A stretch of DNA of 64,000 nt from Corynebacterium aurimucosum. GTDB lineage: Bacteria > Actinomycetota > Actinomycetes > Mycobacteriales > Mycobacteriaceae. A program made the position numbers and the translations under genes. The notes under the pieces were generated by a model. The model was given only the letters and a program-made list of their open reading frames with translations, was not told where the DNA came from and searched no databases. The stretch is taken from positions 2,294,001 to 2,358,000 of the forward strand of contig NZ_CP047048.1 of the NCBI RefSeq assembly GCF_030408555.1, written 5' to 3'. Below are positions 26,271-35,002 of the stretch, piece after piece (the first letter of the stretch is position 1; the number at the start of each line of letters is the position of its first letter).

Positions 26271-27692
26271 ATGTCCGGGCGCAGCAATAGCTTCGTAGTC
26301 GTGGCCAACCGGCTGCCGGTGGACCTCGAAACCGCCGCCGACGGCACCCGTGAGTGGAAGGCCTCCCCGGGCGGCCTCGTCACCGCGCTCTCCCCTGTCC
26401 TAGAAGAGCACCAGGGCTGCTGGGTGGGCTGGCCGGGCGTGGCCGACGAAGCCCCCGAGCCTTTCACCACCGACAACGGCGTTCTGCTTCACCCGGTACG
26501 CCTCACGAATGAGGATTTTGAGGCCTTTTACGAGGGTTTTTCCAACGCCACCCTGTGGCCGCTCTATCACGATCTCATCGTCACCCCCATCTATAACCGC
26601 GATTGGTGGGACACCTACCGCGAGGTCAACCTGCGCTTTGCCAACGAGGTAGCGGCCGTCGCTGCGGAGAATGCCACGGTATGGGTGCAGGACTATCAGC
26701 TACAGCTGGTGCCTGGCATCCTGCGCCAACTGCGCCCCGATCTCACTATCGGTTTCTTCCTCCACATCCCCTTCCCTTCCCCGGATCTCTTCCGCCAGTT
26801 GCCGTGGCGTGAAGAGTTGGTGCGGGGGCTTCTCGACGCCAACCTGATCGGCTTCCACCTCGAATCCAACGCCCGCAACTTCGTGGAGCTGGCTCGCACC
26901 CAGGGCCTCACAGTAGAAGGTGAGGTCAGCACCCGCGAGGTGACCGCCCGCATCGTGACGAATAGCGGTCATTCCGTCGGGGTCGGCGCCTTTCCCATCT
27001 CCATTGCAGCGAGTGAGTTCGCTGAGGGTGGCGATGCAGAGGACGTCGCCCAGCTCCGCGCTGAGTTGGGCAACCCCGCACACGTCATTTTGGGGGTCGA
27101 CCGCTTGGATTACACGAAGGGCATCCTGCAGCGCCTCACTGCCTTCGAGGAACTCCTCGAGACCGGGGCGCTGGACCCGGACGAGGTGACCTTCGTCCAA
27201 CTAGCTACTCCCTCGCGCGAGCGCATCGATCACTACCGCGCCACGCGCTCGAAGGTGGAGGAAGCCGTGGGCCGCATCAATGGACGCTTTGGGCGCTTAG
27301 GAGCACCCGTGGTGCATTACCAGCACAGCTCAGTCCCGAAAGACGTACTACGGCGCTACTACCGGCTCGCAGACATCATGCTGGTCACACCATTCAAGGA
27401 CGGTATGAATCTGGTGGCCAAGGAATACGTGGCTTCCCACAGCGATGGCTCCGGCGCGCTCGTGCTCTCCGAATTCGCGGGCGCTGCAGCAGAGCTTACC
27501 CAAGCCAACCTGTGCAATCCCTTCGACATCGAGTCCATCAAACGCGCTCTACTCTCCGCGGTCAAGGCACTGGAGGAATCTCCTGATACCATGCGCGAGC
27601 GCATGATTGCGATGAACGAGCAGGTGCGTCAGCACGATATCGCACTGTGGTCGCAGTCCTTCCTCGGCGCACTGAACCAGGAGGAAGCATGA
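26271..27692 (+). CDS. otsA: Alpha,alpha-trehalose-6-phosphate synthase
   Basis: 473-residue GT20 glycosyltransferase joining UDP- (or GDP-) glucose to glucose-6-phosphate. Visible motifs: VVANRLPV (about 9), NRDWWDTYREVN, VWVQDYQLQLVPG (about 142), GFFLHIPFPSPD (about 162), GVDRLDYTKGI (about 280), and the C-terminal DGMNLVAKEYVA. First step of OtsA-OtsB trehalose synthesis; trehalose is a stress protectant and carries mycolates to the corynebacterial envelope. The stop overlaps the next start (ATGA at 27689). Confidence 0.96.
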   Translation: MSGRSNSFVVVANRLPVDLETAADGTREWKASPGGLVTALSPVLEEHQGCWVGWPGVADEAPEPFTTDNGVLLHPVRLTNEDFEAFYEGFSNATLWPLYHDLIVTPIYNRDWWDTYREVNLRFANEVAAVAAENATVWVQDYQLQLVPGILRQLRPDLTIGFFLHIPFPSPDLFRQLPWREELVRGLLDANLIGFHLESNARNFVELARTQGLTVEGEVSTREVTARIVTNSGHSVGVGAFPISIAASEFAEGGDAEDVAQLRAELGNPAHVILGVDRLDYTKGILQRLTAFEELLETGALDPDEVTFVQLATPSRERIDHYRATRSKVEEAVGRINGRFGRLGAPVVHYQHSSVPKDVLRRYYRLADIMLVTPFKDGMNLVAKEYVASHSDGSGALVLSEFAGAAAELTQANLCNPFDIESIKRALLSAVKALEESPDTMRERMIAMNEQVRQHDIALWSQSFLGALNQEEA

Positions 27693-28213
27693 TGCGGCGC
27701 CGGCCCGCCGCAGCGCTCACCGCTGTGCTCGGCACGGCGCTGCTCACGCTTGGTCTGAGCGGGTGTGGCTCCGCCGAGGAGGAGCCTGCGCCGCGCGGCG
27801 ATGAGCGCATCCTGGACAAGGATTGGCAGGTCATTAACCTCTATACATCTCCGGATGCTCCTTCCTCCCTGCCCGCCGATACTGCACACGTGCCGCACAT
27901 GAGCTTCGGTGAACACACCGCTGTGGGCTCGACCGGCTGTGTTTCCTTCACTGCCGAGGTTTCCTTCCACAAGGATGACAAGGCCTCCACCATCTGGGAG
28001 GGCGACGTGATGCGGGTGGAGAAAGCCACTTATGAGAGCCCGCCGCGCAGTGCTGACTGCGAGGGCTCGATACAGTGGGCCGATTCACTCATGCGCAACC
28101 TCATTGCTGAGGGCCATGAATTCGATTTCGGGCTTAACCCGAACAACCAGCTGGTGTTGACGCTGCGCACTGACAAGGTGGACTCACCGATCATCCGGAT
28201 GGCCTCGCTGTAG
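27689..28213 (+). CDS. Lipoprotein between otsA and otsB, unknown function
   Basis: 174 residues. Signal peptide with Arg-rich start (MMRRRPAAAL) and lipobox LGLSGCGS (Cys about residue 27). The mature part holds a Cys pair (GCVSFTAEV; SADCEGS). The start overlaps the otsA stop (ATGA), so it is translationally coupled. C. glutamicum also has an uncharacterised gene between otsA and otsB, suggesting an envelope role tied to trehalose, but this is inference. No catalytic motif seen. Confidence 0.75.
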   Translation: MMRRRPAAALTAVLGTALLTLGLSGCGSAEEEPAPRGDERILDKDWQVINLYTSPDAPSSLPADTAHVPHMSFGEHTAVGSTGCVSFTAEVSFHKDDKASTIWEGDVMRVEKATYESPPRSADCEGSIQWADSLMRNLIAEGHEFDFGLNPNNQLVLTLRTDKVDSPIIRMASL

Positions 28214-28244
28214 CCTTGAAGTTTTCGGCGCTAGGGTGGGAAGC

Positions 28245-28988
28245 ATGATTGATGCTCTCGCCTCCGCAGAACACCTCGCGGTTGTTTCCGATTTTGATGG
28301 CACCTTAGCGGGCTTCGCACGCAACGCGTATGATGTAAAGCCGGAGCAGCGCTCGCTCGACGCCCTGGCCACCTTAGCGGAGCTCCCGAACACCACCGCC
28401 GCGGTGCTCTCCGGCCGGCACCTCGAGGGCCTAAAACAGGTATGCCCGCTGCGCGAACCGGTACTTTTGGGCGGTTCGCATGGCGCCGAGTCCTCGTGGG
28501 AGGATTCCGCCCTCACTCCGGAGATGGAAGCTCACCTGGCGAAGAAAGAAGCAGAGCTCAGAGAAATCATCGCGCGCCACCCCGGCGCGGAACTGGAGGT
28601 CAAACCCTTCCAGCGCGTGCTGCACCTGCGGACACTAGAATTGCAGGATCCTGACGCGGCGGCCGCGGCGTATGCAGAAGGCGAGGCTCTCAGCGCCGAT
28701 GGTTTCCCCAAGACAGCGGGCAAGTGCGTCGTCGAGTTTTCTGCTACACAGGCCACGAAAGGCACGTGGCTTGAGAAGCTTCGCCAGCGCGTCGGCGCCA
28801 CGGCAGTGGTCTTCTTGGGGGATGACACCACCGATGAAGACGGCTTCGCCCTGCTCAACCAACCGCCGGACCTCGGCGTCAAGGTCGGTGAGGGCGCAAC
28901 GCAAGCGGCGCTGCGCGTGCCCGATATCGCGGCGGTGACGGAGTTCCTCGAAGAACTCGCCGCCGCCCGCGCGCAGCACAGCGCTTAA
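28245..28988 (+). CDS. otsB: Trehalose-6-phosphate phosphatase
   Basis: 247-residue HAD-superfamily phosphatase. Nucleophile motif VVSDFDGTLAGF (Asp about 17), motif II VLSGR (about 64), and motif III/IV FLGDDTTDEDGF (about 190) are present. ATG 28245 is preceded by TAGGGT ending 7 nt upstream, so it can be transcribed separately as a leaderless message. Its stop codon overlaps the stop of the convergent LacI gene (TTAA at 28985-28988). Confidence 0.95.
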   Translation: MIDALASAEHLAVVSDFDGTLAGFARNAYDVKPEQRSLDALATLAELPNTTAAVLSGRHLEGLKQVCPLREPVLLGGSHGAESSWEDSALTPEMEAHLAKKEAELREIIARHPGAELEVKPFQRVLHLRTLELQDPDAAAAAYAEGEALSADGFPKTAGKCVVEFSATQATKGTWLEKLRQRVGATAVVFLGDDTTDEDGFALLNQPPDLGVKVGEGATQAALRVPDIAAVTEFLEELAAARAQHSA

Positions 28989-30070
28989 GCCCCAGCCGGG
29001 GCCACGGTCCGCCCGGGATGGAAGGTGGTCTCCAACAACGCGCGCGGCACCTCTCCGCGCCCATCGATGAGGCTGGCCAGCATGCGCCCCGCCGCCGCCC
29101 CCTTTTCCTTGTTCGGCTGCACGACGGTGCTCAGGCCCAGCGCCAAGGCGGGCGCAATGCCGTCGAAGCCGGTAACAGAAAGCTGCTCGGGAACCGCGAT
29201 TCCATGATCGCGTGCATAAGCGATTACGCCAAGCGCCATCGAGTCCGTCGTACACAACACCGCGGTGAGATCCGGGTGCCTAGTCAGCAATTCCTCTGCG
29301 GCCGCATAAGCGGTGCGTGGATCATTGATGTGGCGCGTCACCACGGGGATGCCTGCAGGATCGAGTCCCGCGTCTGCAAAGACATCGAGCGCACCCAATA
29401 CACGTGAGCGTTGCACGTGCATATCCGCCGCAGCTAGCTGCGCAGCCGTCACTTCACCATCGAGGCGCTCGCGGTATAGGCGGATGGCAAGGATGCCGAT
29501 GCGGGTATGGGAGGCGTCGACAAGCGCCTGCGCCGCCGGGGCAATCGCGGCGCGGTCATCGATGCCCACGAAGGGCAAGCCCGAATCCGTGGGCTGGTCA
29601 CACACCACCACCGGCAAGCCGCGGCGTTGCACGGCTTCAAGGTAAGCATCACCCGCCGCCACGGAATAGACCACAAATCCATCAACCGCCGCCGACCCTA
29701 CGAGCTGCGCTGCCTGGGCGTCATTGGGAGCACCGACGGTATCTGGACCGGCCGGGATGAGAGTCAACGTCGTGCTCGCCCCTGCCGAGGCCTCCGCCAT
29801 GCCGGCGAGGAAATCTACCGAGGCCATGTCCTCGAAGGCATAGGACAGGTGCTCAGTAAGCAGGACGCCCAGCGACCCCTGGCGGCGTGTGCGCAGGCTG
29901 CGCGCGGTGGGATCCGGGCCTGTGTAGCCACGCTCAGCCGCCGCGGTGAGGATGCGCTCCCGGGTGGCGGGGGCCAGCTGGTCTGGGCGGTTATACGCGT
30001 TGGACACCGTGGTGGGCGAAACCCCGAGTTCGGCTGCCAGGGAGGCCAGCGTCGTGCTGCGTTTGGACAT
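28985..30070 (-). CDS. ipsA: LacI-family regulator, IpsA-like
   Basis: 361 residues. N-terminal helix-turn-helix TTLASLAAELGVSPTTVSNAYNRPDQL (about 4-32) followed by a periplasmic-binding-protein-like effector domain (about 60-355; LAICTTDSMALG-like segment present as VLCTTDSMALGVIAYARDHG). ATG 30070 is chosen because MSKRSTTLASLA is the usual LacI start. Position between otsB and a zinc ABC operon matches C. glutamicum IpsA, which senses myo-inositol and controls inositol-lipid synthesis. Ortholog status rests on synteny and should be checked by alignment. Confidence 0.78.
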   Translation of the reverse strand: MSKRSTTLASLAAELGVSPTTVSNAYNRPDQLAPATRERILTAAAERGYTGPDPTARSLRTRRQGSLGVLLTEHLSYAFEDMASVDFLAGMAEASAGASTTLTLIPAGPDTVGAPNDAQAAQLVGSAAVDGFVVYSVAAGDAYLEAVQRRGLPVVVCDQPTDSGLPFVGIDDRAAIAPAAQALVDASHTRIGILAIRLYRERLDGEVTAAQLAAADMHVQRSRVLGALDVFADAGLDPAGIPVVTRHINDPRTAYAAAEELLTRHPDLTAVLCTTDSMALGVIAYARDHGIAVPEQLSVTGFDGIAPALALGLSTVVQPNKEKGAAAGRMLASLIDGRGEVPRALLETTFHPGRTVAPAGA

Positions 30071-30105
30071 GACGGTAAGGTTACCCGTTTTCAACTCATT
30101 ATCAT

Positions 30106-30135
30106 TTGACAACAATTTTCACTAAAGCGTAGAAA
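30106..30135 (+). promoter_or_regulatory. Promoter of the zinc importer operon
   Basis: TTGACA (30106-30111), 18-bp spacer, TAGAAA (30130-30135), ending 7 nt before ATG 30143. The flanking A/T-rich stretch with TCATTATCA just upstream recalls Zur boxes, but I could not align a full palindrome. Confidence 0.5.
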
Positions 30136-30142
30136 TAGGGAC

Positions 30143-31240
30143 ATGACCACTACCCTCCCACGCCGCGCTTTCCGACGTCCCACCGCCCTCCTCTTCGCTG
30201 CCACGCTGGGCGCCGCCTCGCTGAGCGCCTGTTCTTCCAGCGGCGATAACGCCGATGGCGGCTCGGATGCCGGTTCCGATAAGGAGACCATTCAGGTCGT
30301 CGCCTCAACCTCCATCTGGGCTGATGTGGCCCAGGCGGTCGTCAACACCGCGCAGACCGACGTCAATATCGACGTCCACGCCATCGTGAGCGGCAACAGC
30401 GTGGACCCACACCACTTCGAGCCCACCGCCGCGGATATCGCCCGCGCCGACGAGGCCGACGTCATCATCGCCGGTGGCGGCGGCTACGACGCCTGGCTTT
30501 ACCAGGCCGTCAAGAACCAGGACCAGATCATTCACGCCCTGCCGCTTACTGCGCATGACCATGGCGATCACGATCATGGAGAACATGAGCATGGCGAGGA
30601 ACACGACCACGCGCATGATGAGCATGGTCATGACCACCATGACCATGGAGAAGGTCATGACCATGACCACGCTCACGAAGGCGAGACCGTGACCATGGAC
30701 GAGGCCAAGAAGATTGCCGCCGAGCACCCCGAGCAGGTCACCAACATCGATGGCAACGAGCACGTGTGGTACGACTCCGCCGCCATCGAGAAGGTGGCGA
30801 CGGAGGTCGCCACCCTCGTTAACGAGGCCAACCCAGAAGCCAAGGCGACCGCCGACCCACTCGTGGAACGTATGGAAGGACTGAAGGCACGCATCGAGAA
30901 GCTCCCGCAGCGCAACTACGCGCAGACCGAGCCCATCGCGGACTACATCTTCAAGTACACCGATAGCACCGACGCCACCCCGGAGGGCTACCGCAAGGCC
31001 ACCGTCGCTGAGGGCGAGCCCACCGCCGCCGACCTGGCCCGCTTCCTCGAGGACATCAAGCAGGACAAGATCGACCTGCTCATCTTCAACCCGCAGACCG
31101 AAACTGACATGACCAAGCGCATCCGCGCCGCCGCCGAGGATAAGAACATCCCGGTGGTAGAGATTGGTGAAACCCCACCAGAAGACACCAACTTCCTTGA
31201 CTACTACGAGGAAGTCGTCAACGCACTCGAGGCTGTGTAA
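30143..31240 (+). CDS. znuA: Zinc-binding lipoprotein of ABC importer (ZnuA-like)
   Basis: 365 residues. Lipobox LSACSS (Cys about 30). Cluster A-I (TroA/ZnuA) binding-protein fold: SIWADVAQ, HAIVSGNSVDPHHFEPT (metal His), later NEHVWYDS. A His/Asp/Glu-rich loop (about 135-180, many HDH and HEH units) is the hallmark of zinc-specific members. It delivers zinc to the ZnuB/ZnuC homologs encoded next. The equivalent C. glutamicum operon belongs to the Zur regulon. Confidence 0.9.
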   Translation: MTTTLPRRAFRRPTALLFAATLGAASLSACSSSGDNADGGSDAGSDKETIQVVASTSIWADVAQAVVNTAQTDVNIDVHAIVSGNSVDPHHFEPTAADIARADEADVIIAGGGGYDAWLYQAVKNQDQIIHALPLTAHDHGDHDHGEHEHGEEHDHAHDEHGHDHHDHGEGHDHDHAHEGETVTMDEAKKIAAEHPEQVTNIDGNEHVWYDSAAIEKVATEVATLVNEANPEAKATADPLVERMEGLKARIEKLPQRNYAQTEPIADYIFKYTDSTDATPEGYRKATVAEGEPTAADLARFLEDIKQDKIDLLIFNPQTETDMTKRIRAAAEDKNIPVVEIGETPPEDTNFLDYYEEVVNALEAV

Positions 31241-31942
31241 GTGCTCATTTCTTTCAAGAATGCCGCAGTAGAACCACTGTGGTCGGACATGAACCTCGCC
31301 GTAGACCGCGGCGAGTTCATCGCCGTTTTGGGCCCCAACGGCGTGGGCAAGTCCACGCTGCTGGGAACAATCTTGGGTACCCGCCAGCTCACCGCGGGCA
31401 GCGTCGACGTCAACTGCCGCGTGGGCTTTATCCCACAGCAAAGAATGTTCCCCCAGGACCTGCCCCTGCGCGCCCGGGATCTCGTGTCACTGTCCCTCGC
31501 CCATGGCGTGCTCCGGAAGCGAAAGCCGGCGCGGGGGCGTATCGACGAACTCCTCGCCGAAGTTGGCGCCACCGGCATCGCTGACCGCCGCGTGGGCCAG
31601 CTCTCCGGTGGACAGCAACAGCTCATCCGCCAAGCCCAGGCCCTAGCCAACGATCCAGAGCTCATCCTCGCGGACGAGCCGCTGTTGTCTTTGGATCCAG
31701 CGCGGCAGCAGGCGACCGTCGAGAAGCTCAATGCGTGGCGCCACGAGCGCGGCACCTCCGTACTCTTCGTTACCCATGGCATAAACCCGGTGCTGGGCGT
31801 GGTGGATAAAGTGCTCTACCTCGCGCCCAATGGCCACACGTTCGGTTCAGTCGATGAGGTCATGCGCTCCGAGGTCCTCTCGGAACTGTATGGCTCCTCC
31901 GTGACTGTTCTCAACGTCGATGGGAGGCTCATCGTTGTCTAA
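31241..31942 (+). CDS. znuC: Zinc ABC importer ATP-binding protein (ZnuC-like)
   Basis: 233 residues from GTG 31241, directly after the znuA stop. Walker A GPNGVGKST (about 32-40), Q-loop GFIPQQRMF, signature LSGGQQQLIRQAQ (about 124), Walker B LILADEPLLSLD and His switch VTHGI. Slightly short helical domain but intact. Energises zinc uptake through the ZnuB-like permease. Confidence 0.92.
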   Translation: MLISFKNAAVEPLWSDMNLAVDRGEFIAVLGPNGVGKSTLLGTILGTRQLTAGSVDVNCRVGFIPQQRMFPQDLPLRARDLVSLSLAHGVLRKRKPARGRIDELLAEVGATGIADRRVGQLSGGQQQLIRQAQALANDPELILADEPLLSLDPARQQATVEKLNAWRHERGTSVLFVTHGINPVLGVVDKVLYLAPNGHTFGSVDEVMRSEVLSELYGSSVTVLNVDGRLIVV

Positions 31943-32882
31943 ATTCATCGAAGATACCCAGTACCTGCTGGGCGTTGATTTTGTGCAATCCTCGCTCATC
32001 GCCTGCGCGCTGCTCGGAATCCTTTCCGGAGTGATGACCTCACTTATCGTCCTGCGCCACATGTCCTTCTCTGTGCACGCCACCTCTGAGCTCGCGCTCA
32101 TGGGCGCGGCCGCAGCGTTGCTGTTCGGTCTCAACATCGGCTTCGGTGCGATTGCCGGTGCTATCGTGGCCGCCATCATCCTGGCGGTGCTGGGACTGAA
32201 AGGCCAACAAGACAGCGCTATCGGCGTGGTCATGAGTTTCGGCCTGGGTCTCTCGGTGCTTTTCTTACACCTCTACCCCGGCAACGCCAAGACCGCAATG
32301 ACGCTGCTGACGGGACAGATCGTCGGTGTCTCCTCCGCGTCGGTGTGGCTGCTCGCCGCAACCACCGCCATCATCGTCGCCGTGGTGGCGCTCTTCTGGC
32401 GCCCCCTGCTTTTCGCTTCCGCGGACCCGGTCATGGCCCAAGCCGCCGGCGTGCCGGTGAAGTCTCTAGCGGTGTGTTTCGCCATCCTCGTGGGCCTGAC
32501 GGCCGCGCAATCCGTACAGATCGTCGGTTCCCTGCTCGTCATGGCGCTGCTCATCACCCCAGGCGCAGCGGCGGTACAGATTACCTCCTCCCCGCTGCGC
32601 GCGGTGATGTGGTCCACCATCTTCGCGGAGGTCTCCGCCGTGGGCGGCCTGGTCCTCTCCCTGGCGCCGGGCCTGCCCGTCTCGGTCTTCGTCACGAGCA
32701 TCTCTTTTGTTATTTACCTGGTCTGCCGCGGCATCGGCTGGGCTCGCAGCCGCAAGGCCGTCCGCGACGACGTCGCCGCCCGCCGCGCCTCCCAGGAACA
32801 CTTCCGCGCCGCCACCGATCGCGCCGACGCCGAGACACACCACACCTCGACGCACGATGAGCACTGCGCGCATCAGGATTAG
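31920..32882 (+). CDS. znuB: Zinc ABC importer permease (ZnuB-like)
   Basis: 320 residues, about 8-9 TM helices, ABC-3 family (metal permease). Overlaps znuC by 23 nt if ATG 31920 is used; TTG 31935 is an alternative. SLLVMALLITPGAAA is the typical coupling segment. The cytoplasmic C-terminus after the last helix (about 275-320) ends in a His-rich stretch (AETHHTSTHDEHCAHQD), which may bind metal. Confidence 0.9.
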   Translation: MGGSSLSKFIEDTQYLLGVDFVQSSLIACALLGILSGVMTSLIVLRHMSFSVHATSELALMGAAAALLFGLNIGFGAIAGAIVAAIILAVLGLKGQQDSAIGVVMSFGLGLSVLFLHLYPGNAKTAMTLLTGQIVGVSSASVWLLAATTAIIVAVVALFWRPLLFASADPVMAQAAGVPVKSLAVCFAILVGLTAAQSVQIVGSLLVMALLITPGAAAVQITSSPLRAVMWSTIFAEVSAVGGLVLSLAPGLPVSVFVTSISFVIYLVCRGIGWARSRKAVRDDVAARRASQEHFRAATDRADAETHHTSTHDEHCAHQD

Positions 32883-32891
32883 GCTAGATGC

Positions 32892-33731
32892 GTGACTTTG
32901 GAACGCCGTAGCCTCGAATTACAAGACCGCACCCGCACGTACCTCGTGTACCGCCCGAATGATGACGTCGAGCGCCAGAGAGACCTCCTCCTGTTCTTCC
33001 ACGGCTCCCTGCAATCCGCGAACGTCATCCGCCGCTTCACTAACGGCACGTTCGATGACCTCGCCACCCGCCACGGCATGCTTGCGGTCTACCCCACCGG
33101 CGTGGAACAGCACTTTAACGATGCCCGCGCCACCCTGCCCGTCGCCGCGCGCGAGCTGGGCATCGATGACGTCGCCTTCACGCGCGCCATCCTCGACGAG
33201 CTGCGCGCGGAGCAGGAGATTGGCCGCGTGTTCCTCTGCGGCTTCTCCAACGGCGGGCAGATGGTTATCCGCTTGCTCTTCGACGCCCCCGGGCTTGCCG
33301 ATGCCGCCTGCGTCTTCGCCTCCACTCTCGGCGCCGGCGCCAACCATGCGCCCACCAATCCGGACTCGGCGTACCAACCCACCCCGGTCATGTTCGTCCA
33401 CGGCACGGGCGACCAGCTCGCGCCCTATACGGGCGGAACGGCGGGCATTGACCCGAAGCGCACCCGCGGTGCCGTCACCGGCGCGCAGGAGAACGCCGCA
33501 CGCTTCGCGGAGCTCAACCATGCCGCCGGCCCAGAGCGCACCCACCTTTTCCCCGACACCGTTGTCGACCGCTGGGAGCCGGCAGACGCCACCGGCGCGC
33601 CGGTCGAGCTCGTGAGCGTCGAGGGCATGGGCCACGTCATCCCGTCGGGCAACGAGCTGGACCCACGCCTGGGTAAAAACACGGATTCCTTCATCGCTGC
33701 CGAGCTCGTGGAGGAATTCTTCGGGCTCTAG
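32892..33731 (+). CDS. Alpha/beta hydrolase, PHB-depolymerase / LpqC-type esterase
   Basis: 279 residues from GTG 32892. LLLFFHGSLQSA (oxyanion region, about 34), nucleophile elbow LCGFSNGGQM (Ser about 118), VMFVHGTGDQLAPY (Asp about 165) and GMGHVIPSG (His about 245) form a full triad like that of esterase family 1 (LpqC/feruloyl esterase type). No signal peptide, unlike many members, so cytoplasmic unless a longer start is used. It lies 9 nt after znuB and may be co-transcribed with the zinc operon. Confidence 0.75.
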   Translation: MTLERRSLELQDRTRTYLVYRPNDDVERQRDLLLFFHGSLQSANVIRRFTNGTFDDLATRHGMLAVYPTGVEQHFNDARATLPVAARELGIDDVAFTRAILDELRAEQEIGRVFLCGFSNGGQMVIRLLFDAPGLADAACVFASTLGAGANHAPTNPDSAYQPTPVMFVHGTGDQLAPYTGGTAGIDPKRTRGAVTGAQENAARFAELNHAAGPERTHLFPDTVVDRWEPADATGAPVELVSVEGMGHVIPSGNELDPRLGKNTDSFIAAELVEEFFGL

Positions 33732-33770
33732 ACTGCACGTGCGCCCCATCGTGTCTCACTCCACTCAGCC

Positions 33771-34046
33771 CCAACCTCGGGTCGAGGCCGTTCGTAGGTG
33801 AGCGTCGAGAAGCAATAATTGTGGATTACCGACCAGTGCTTTGGCGATTCCTAGACGCTGTTTCATACCGAGCGAAGCATGCTCGCAGGAAACACTGTGG
33901 TGCAATGAAAGGCCTACAAGGGATAAAAGATCCTTCAGTTCATCATTCAGTGAACCTTGTTGTAGTGGTCGGCAATGTCGTTGACGATCGCGTAGAGGTC
34001 GCGTTCCATCGCGTAGGTTTTCTTTTCTCGCGTACTGACTAATCAC
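33771..34046 (-). pseudogene. Decayed ABC-transporter ATPase fragment
   Basis: The minus strand encodes LLSLVGLSLHHSV then the signature ASLGMKQRLGIAKALVGNP and Walker B strand QLLLLDA; the next bases in another frame read SPTNGLDPRLG, the usual continuation of LLLDEPTNGLDP. So a frameshift breaks the protein at Walker B. Upstream, KENLR and other pieces in mixed frames suggest further damage, and Walker A is absent. It resembles BcrA/lantibiotic-type exporter ATPases. This is a remnant of a transferred gene. Confidence 0.75.
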
Positions 34047-34351
34047 ACTTGCGACCCGTTGTTATCTAGAGAATTATTACGTCCCAGCGTGATGTTGCAC
34101 ACGTCTGTGCATGTATGTACTCTCGATGTCACGGTTTGCTGGCGAAGATTCTTCAAGTTACCCGCAGCTGAATCTGTACAAGGTGAAAACGGCAGGGAAA
34201 GGACCGAGTCGTCCTCGTCTCTAAGCCGTGGAACCCCAATCCTCCAGAACCTTGTATTCGGCACACGCACGCAATCTGAATGTTCAAGATGTGAAGTACT
34301 GGCCAGCAACCAAGAAGTAAAGATCGCCATCCAGCTTTCTCGGCCCTGAAT
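34047..34351. other. Gene-poor A+T-richer stretch
   Basis: Together with the pseudogene this stretch is visibly less GC-rich than its neighbours. I see no credible coding sequence. A short palindrome TGCACA...TGTGCA occurs near 34094-34109. Likely residue of the same transferred segment. Confidence 0.5.
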
Positions 34352-35002
34352 CTAGCATCCGGAGGCGTAGAGAAACTCACGCAACGACTGAAACGCCAGC
34401 GTCTGTGTCACGTCGCGCAGCTCAAGGAAGAACCCATCTTCTGTAATTTCAACAATCCGCGCACCGGGGATGGCTGCCACAATCGGCGAGTGCGTCACCA
34501 CGATGAACTGCGCACCCGCCTCCGCGGCGCGATGGATTTCCGCCATGAGCGTCATCTGCCGCACGAGCGAAAGCCCAGATTCCGGCTCGTCGAGGATGTA
34601 GAGCCCGCGCCCATCAAAGGAACGCTGCACGACGTCCATGACGGACTCGCCATGCGACATCGCGGTCGAACCAACGTTGTAGTGCGCCTCCGCTCGCAGG
34701 AAGTAGCCGTCCTTGGGCGCGGTACCTAGCCGCAGGCTCGCCCACCTCCGGAGGGGATTGATGGGACCGGCGGAGCGCTGCACACCCCATATCCCACCGC
34801 GCTCAGGAAAGCCGTACTCGAAGGCAATGCCCTCGGCGAGCGTCGACTTTCCTACCCCGTTGTCCCCGGTCAGCACGGTCACCGGCGCACGCAGGTCCAG
34901 TCCTTGGCGTCGCAGCGCCACGAAACCAGGAACGGAGGACACCCACTCAGGTCCGTGGCCGCCGTCCAGCGCGGCATAGGCGTCGACATAGAAGTCTCTC
35001 AT
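34352..35002 (-). CDS. AAA-type ATP-binding protein, small (paralog 2 of overlapping pair)
   Basis: 216 residues. Walker A LTGDNGVGKST (about 44-54), an ABC-signature-like AMSHGESV (about 114), Walker B LYILDEPESGLS (about 133) and an H-loop VTHSP (about 170). No DNA-binding, nuclease or membrane domain is attached, so it is a minimal ABC/SMC-like head. It begins by overlapping the stop of the upstream paralog (ATGA at 34999-35002). Role unknown; families of this type are annotated only as AAA ATPases. Confidence 0.72.
   Translation of the reverse strand: MRDFYVDAYAALDGGHGPEWVSSVPGFVALRRQGLDLRAPVTVLTGDNGVGKSTLAEGIAFEYGFPERGGIWGVQRSAGPINPLRRWASLRLGTAPKDGYFLRAEAHYNVGSTAMSHGESVMDVVQRSFDGRGLYILDEPESGLSLVRQMTLMAEIHRAAEAGAQFIVVTHSPIVAAIPGARIVEITEDGFFLELRDVTQTLAFQSLREFLYASGC

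Noticed and set aside
30085..30125. Zur box upstream of the zinc operon
   Set aside because: A/T-rich with a TCATTATCA half, but no full palindrome could be aligned, so it is mentioned only as a possibility in the promoter entry.
34043..34330. 95-residue minus-strand open frame in the accessory gap
   Set aside because: No family resemblance or start signal, and biased low-complexity composition.
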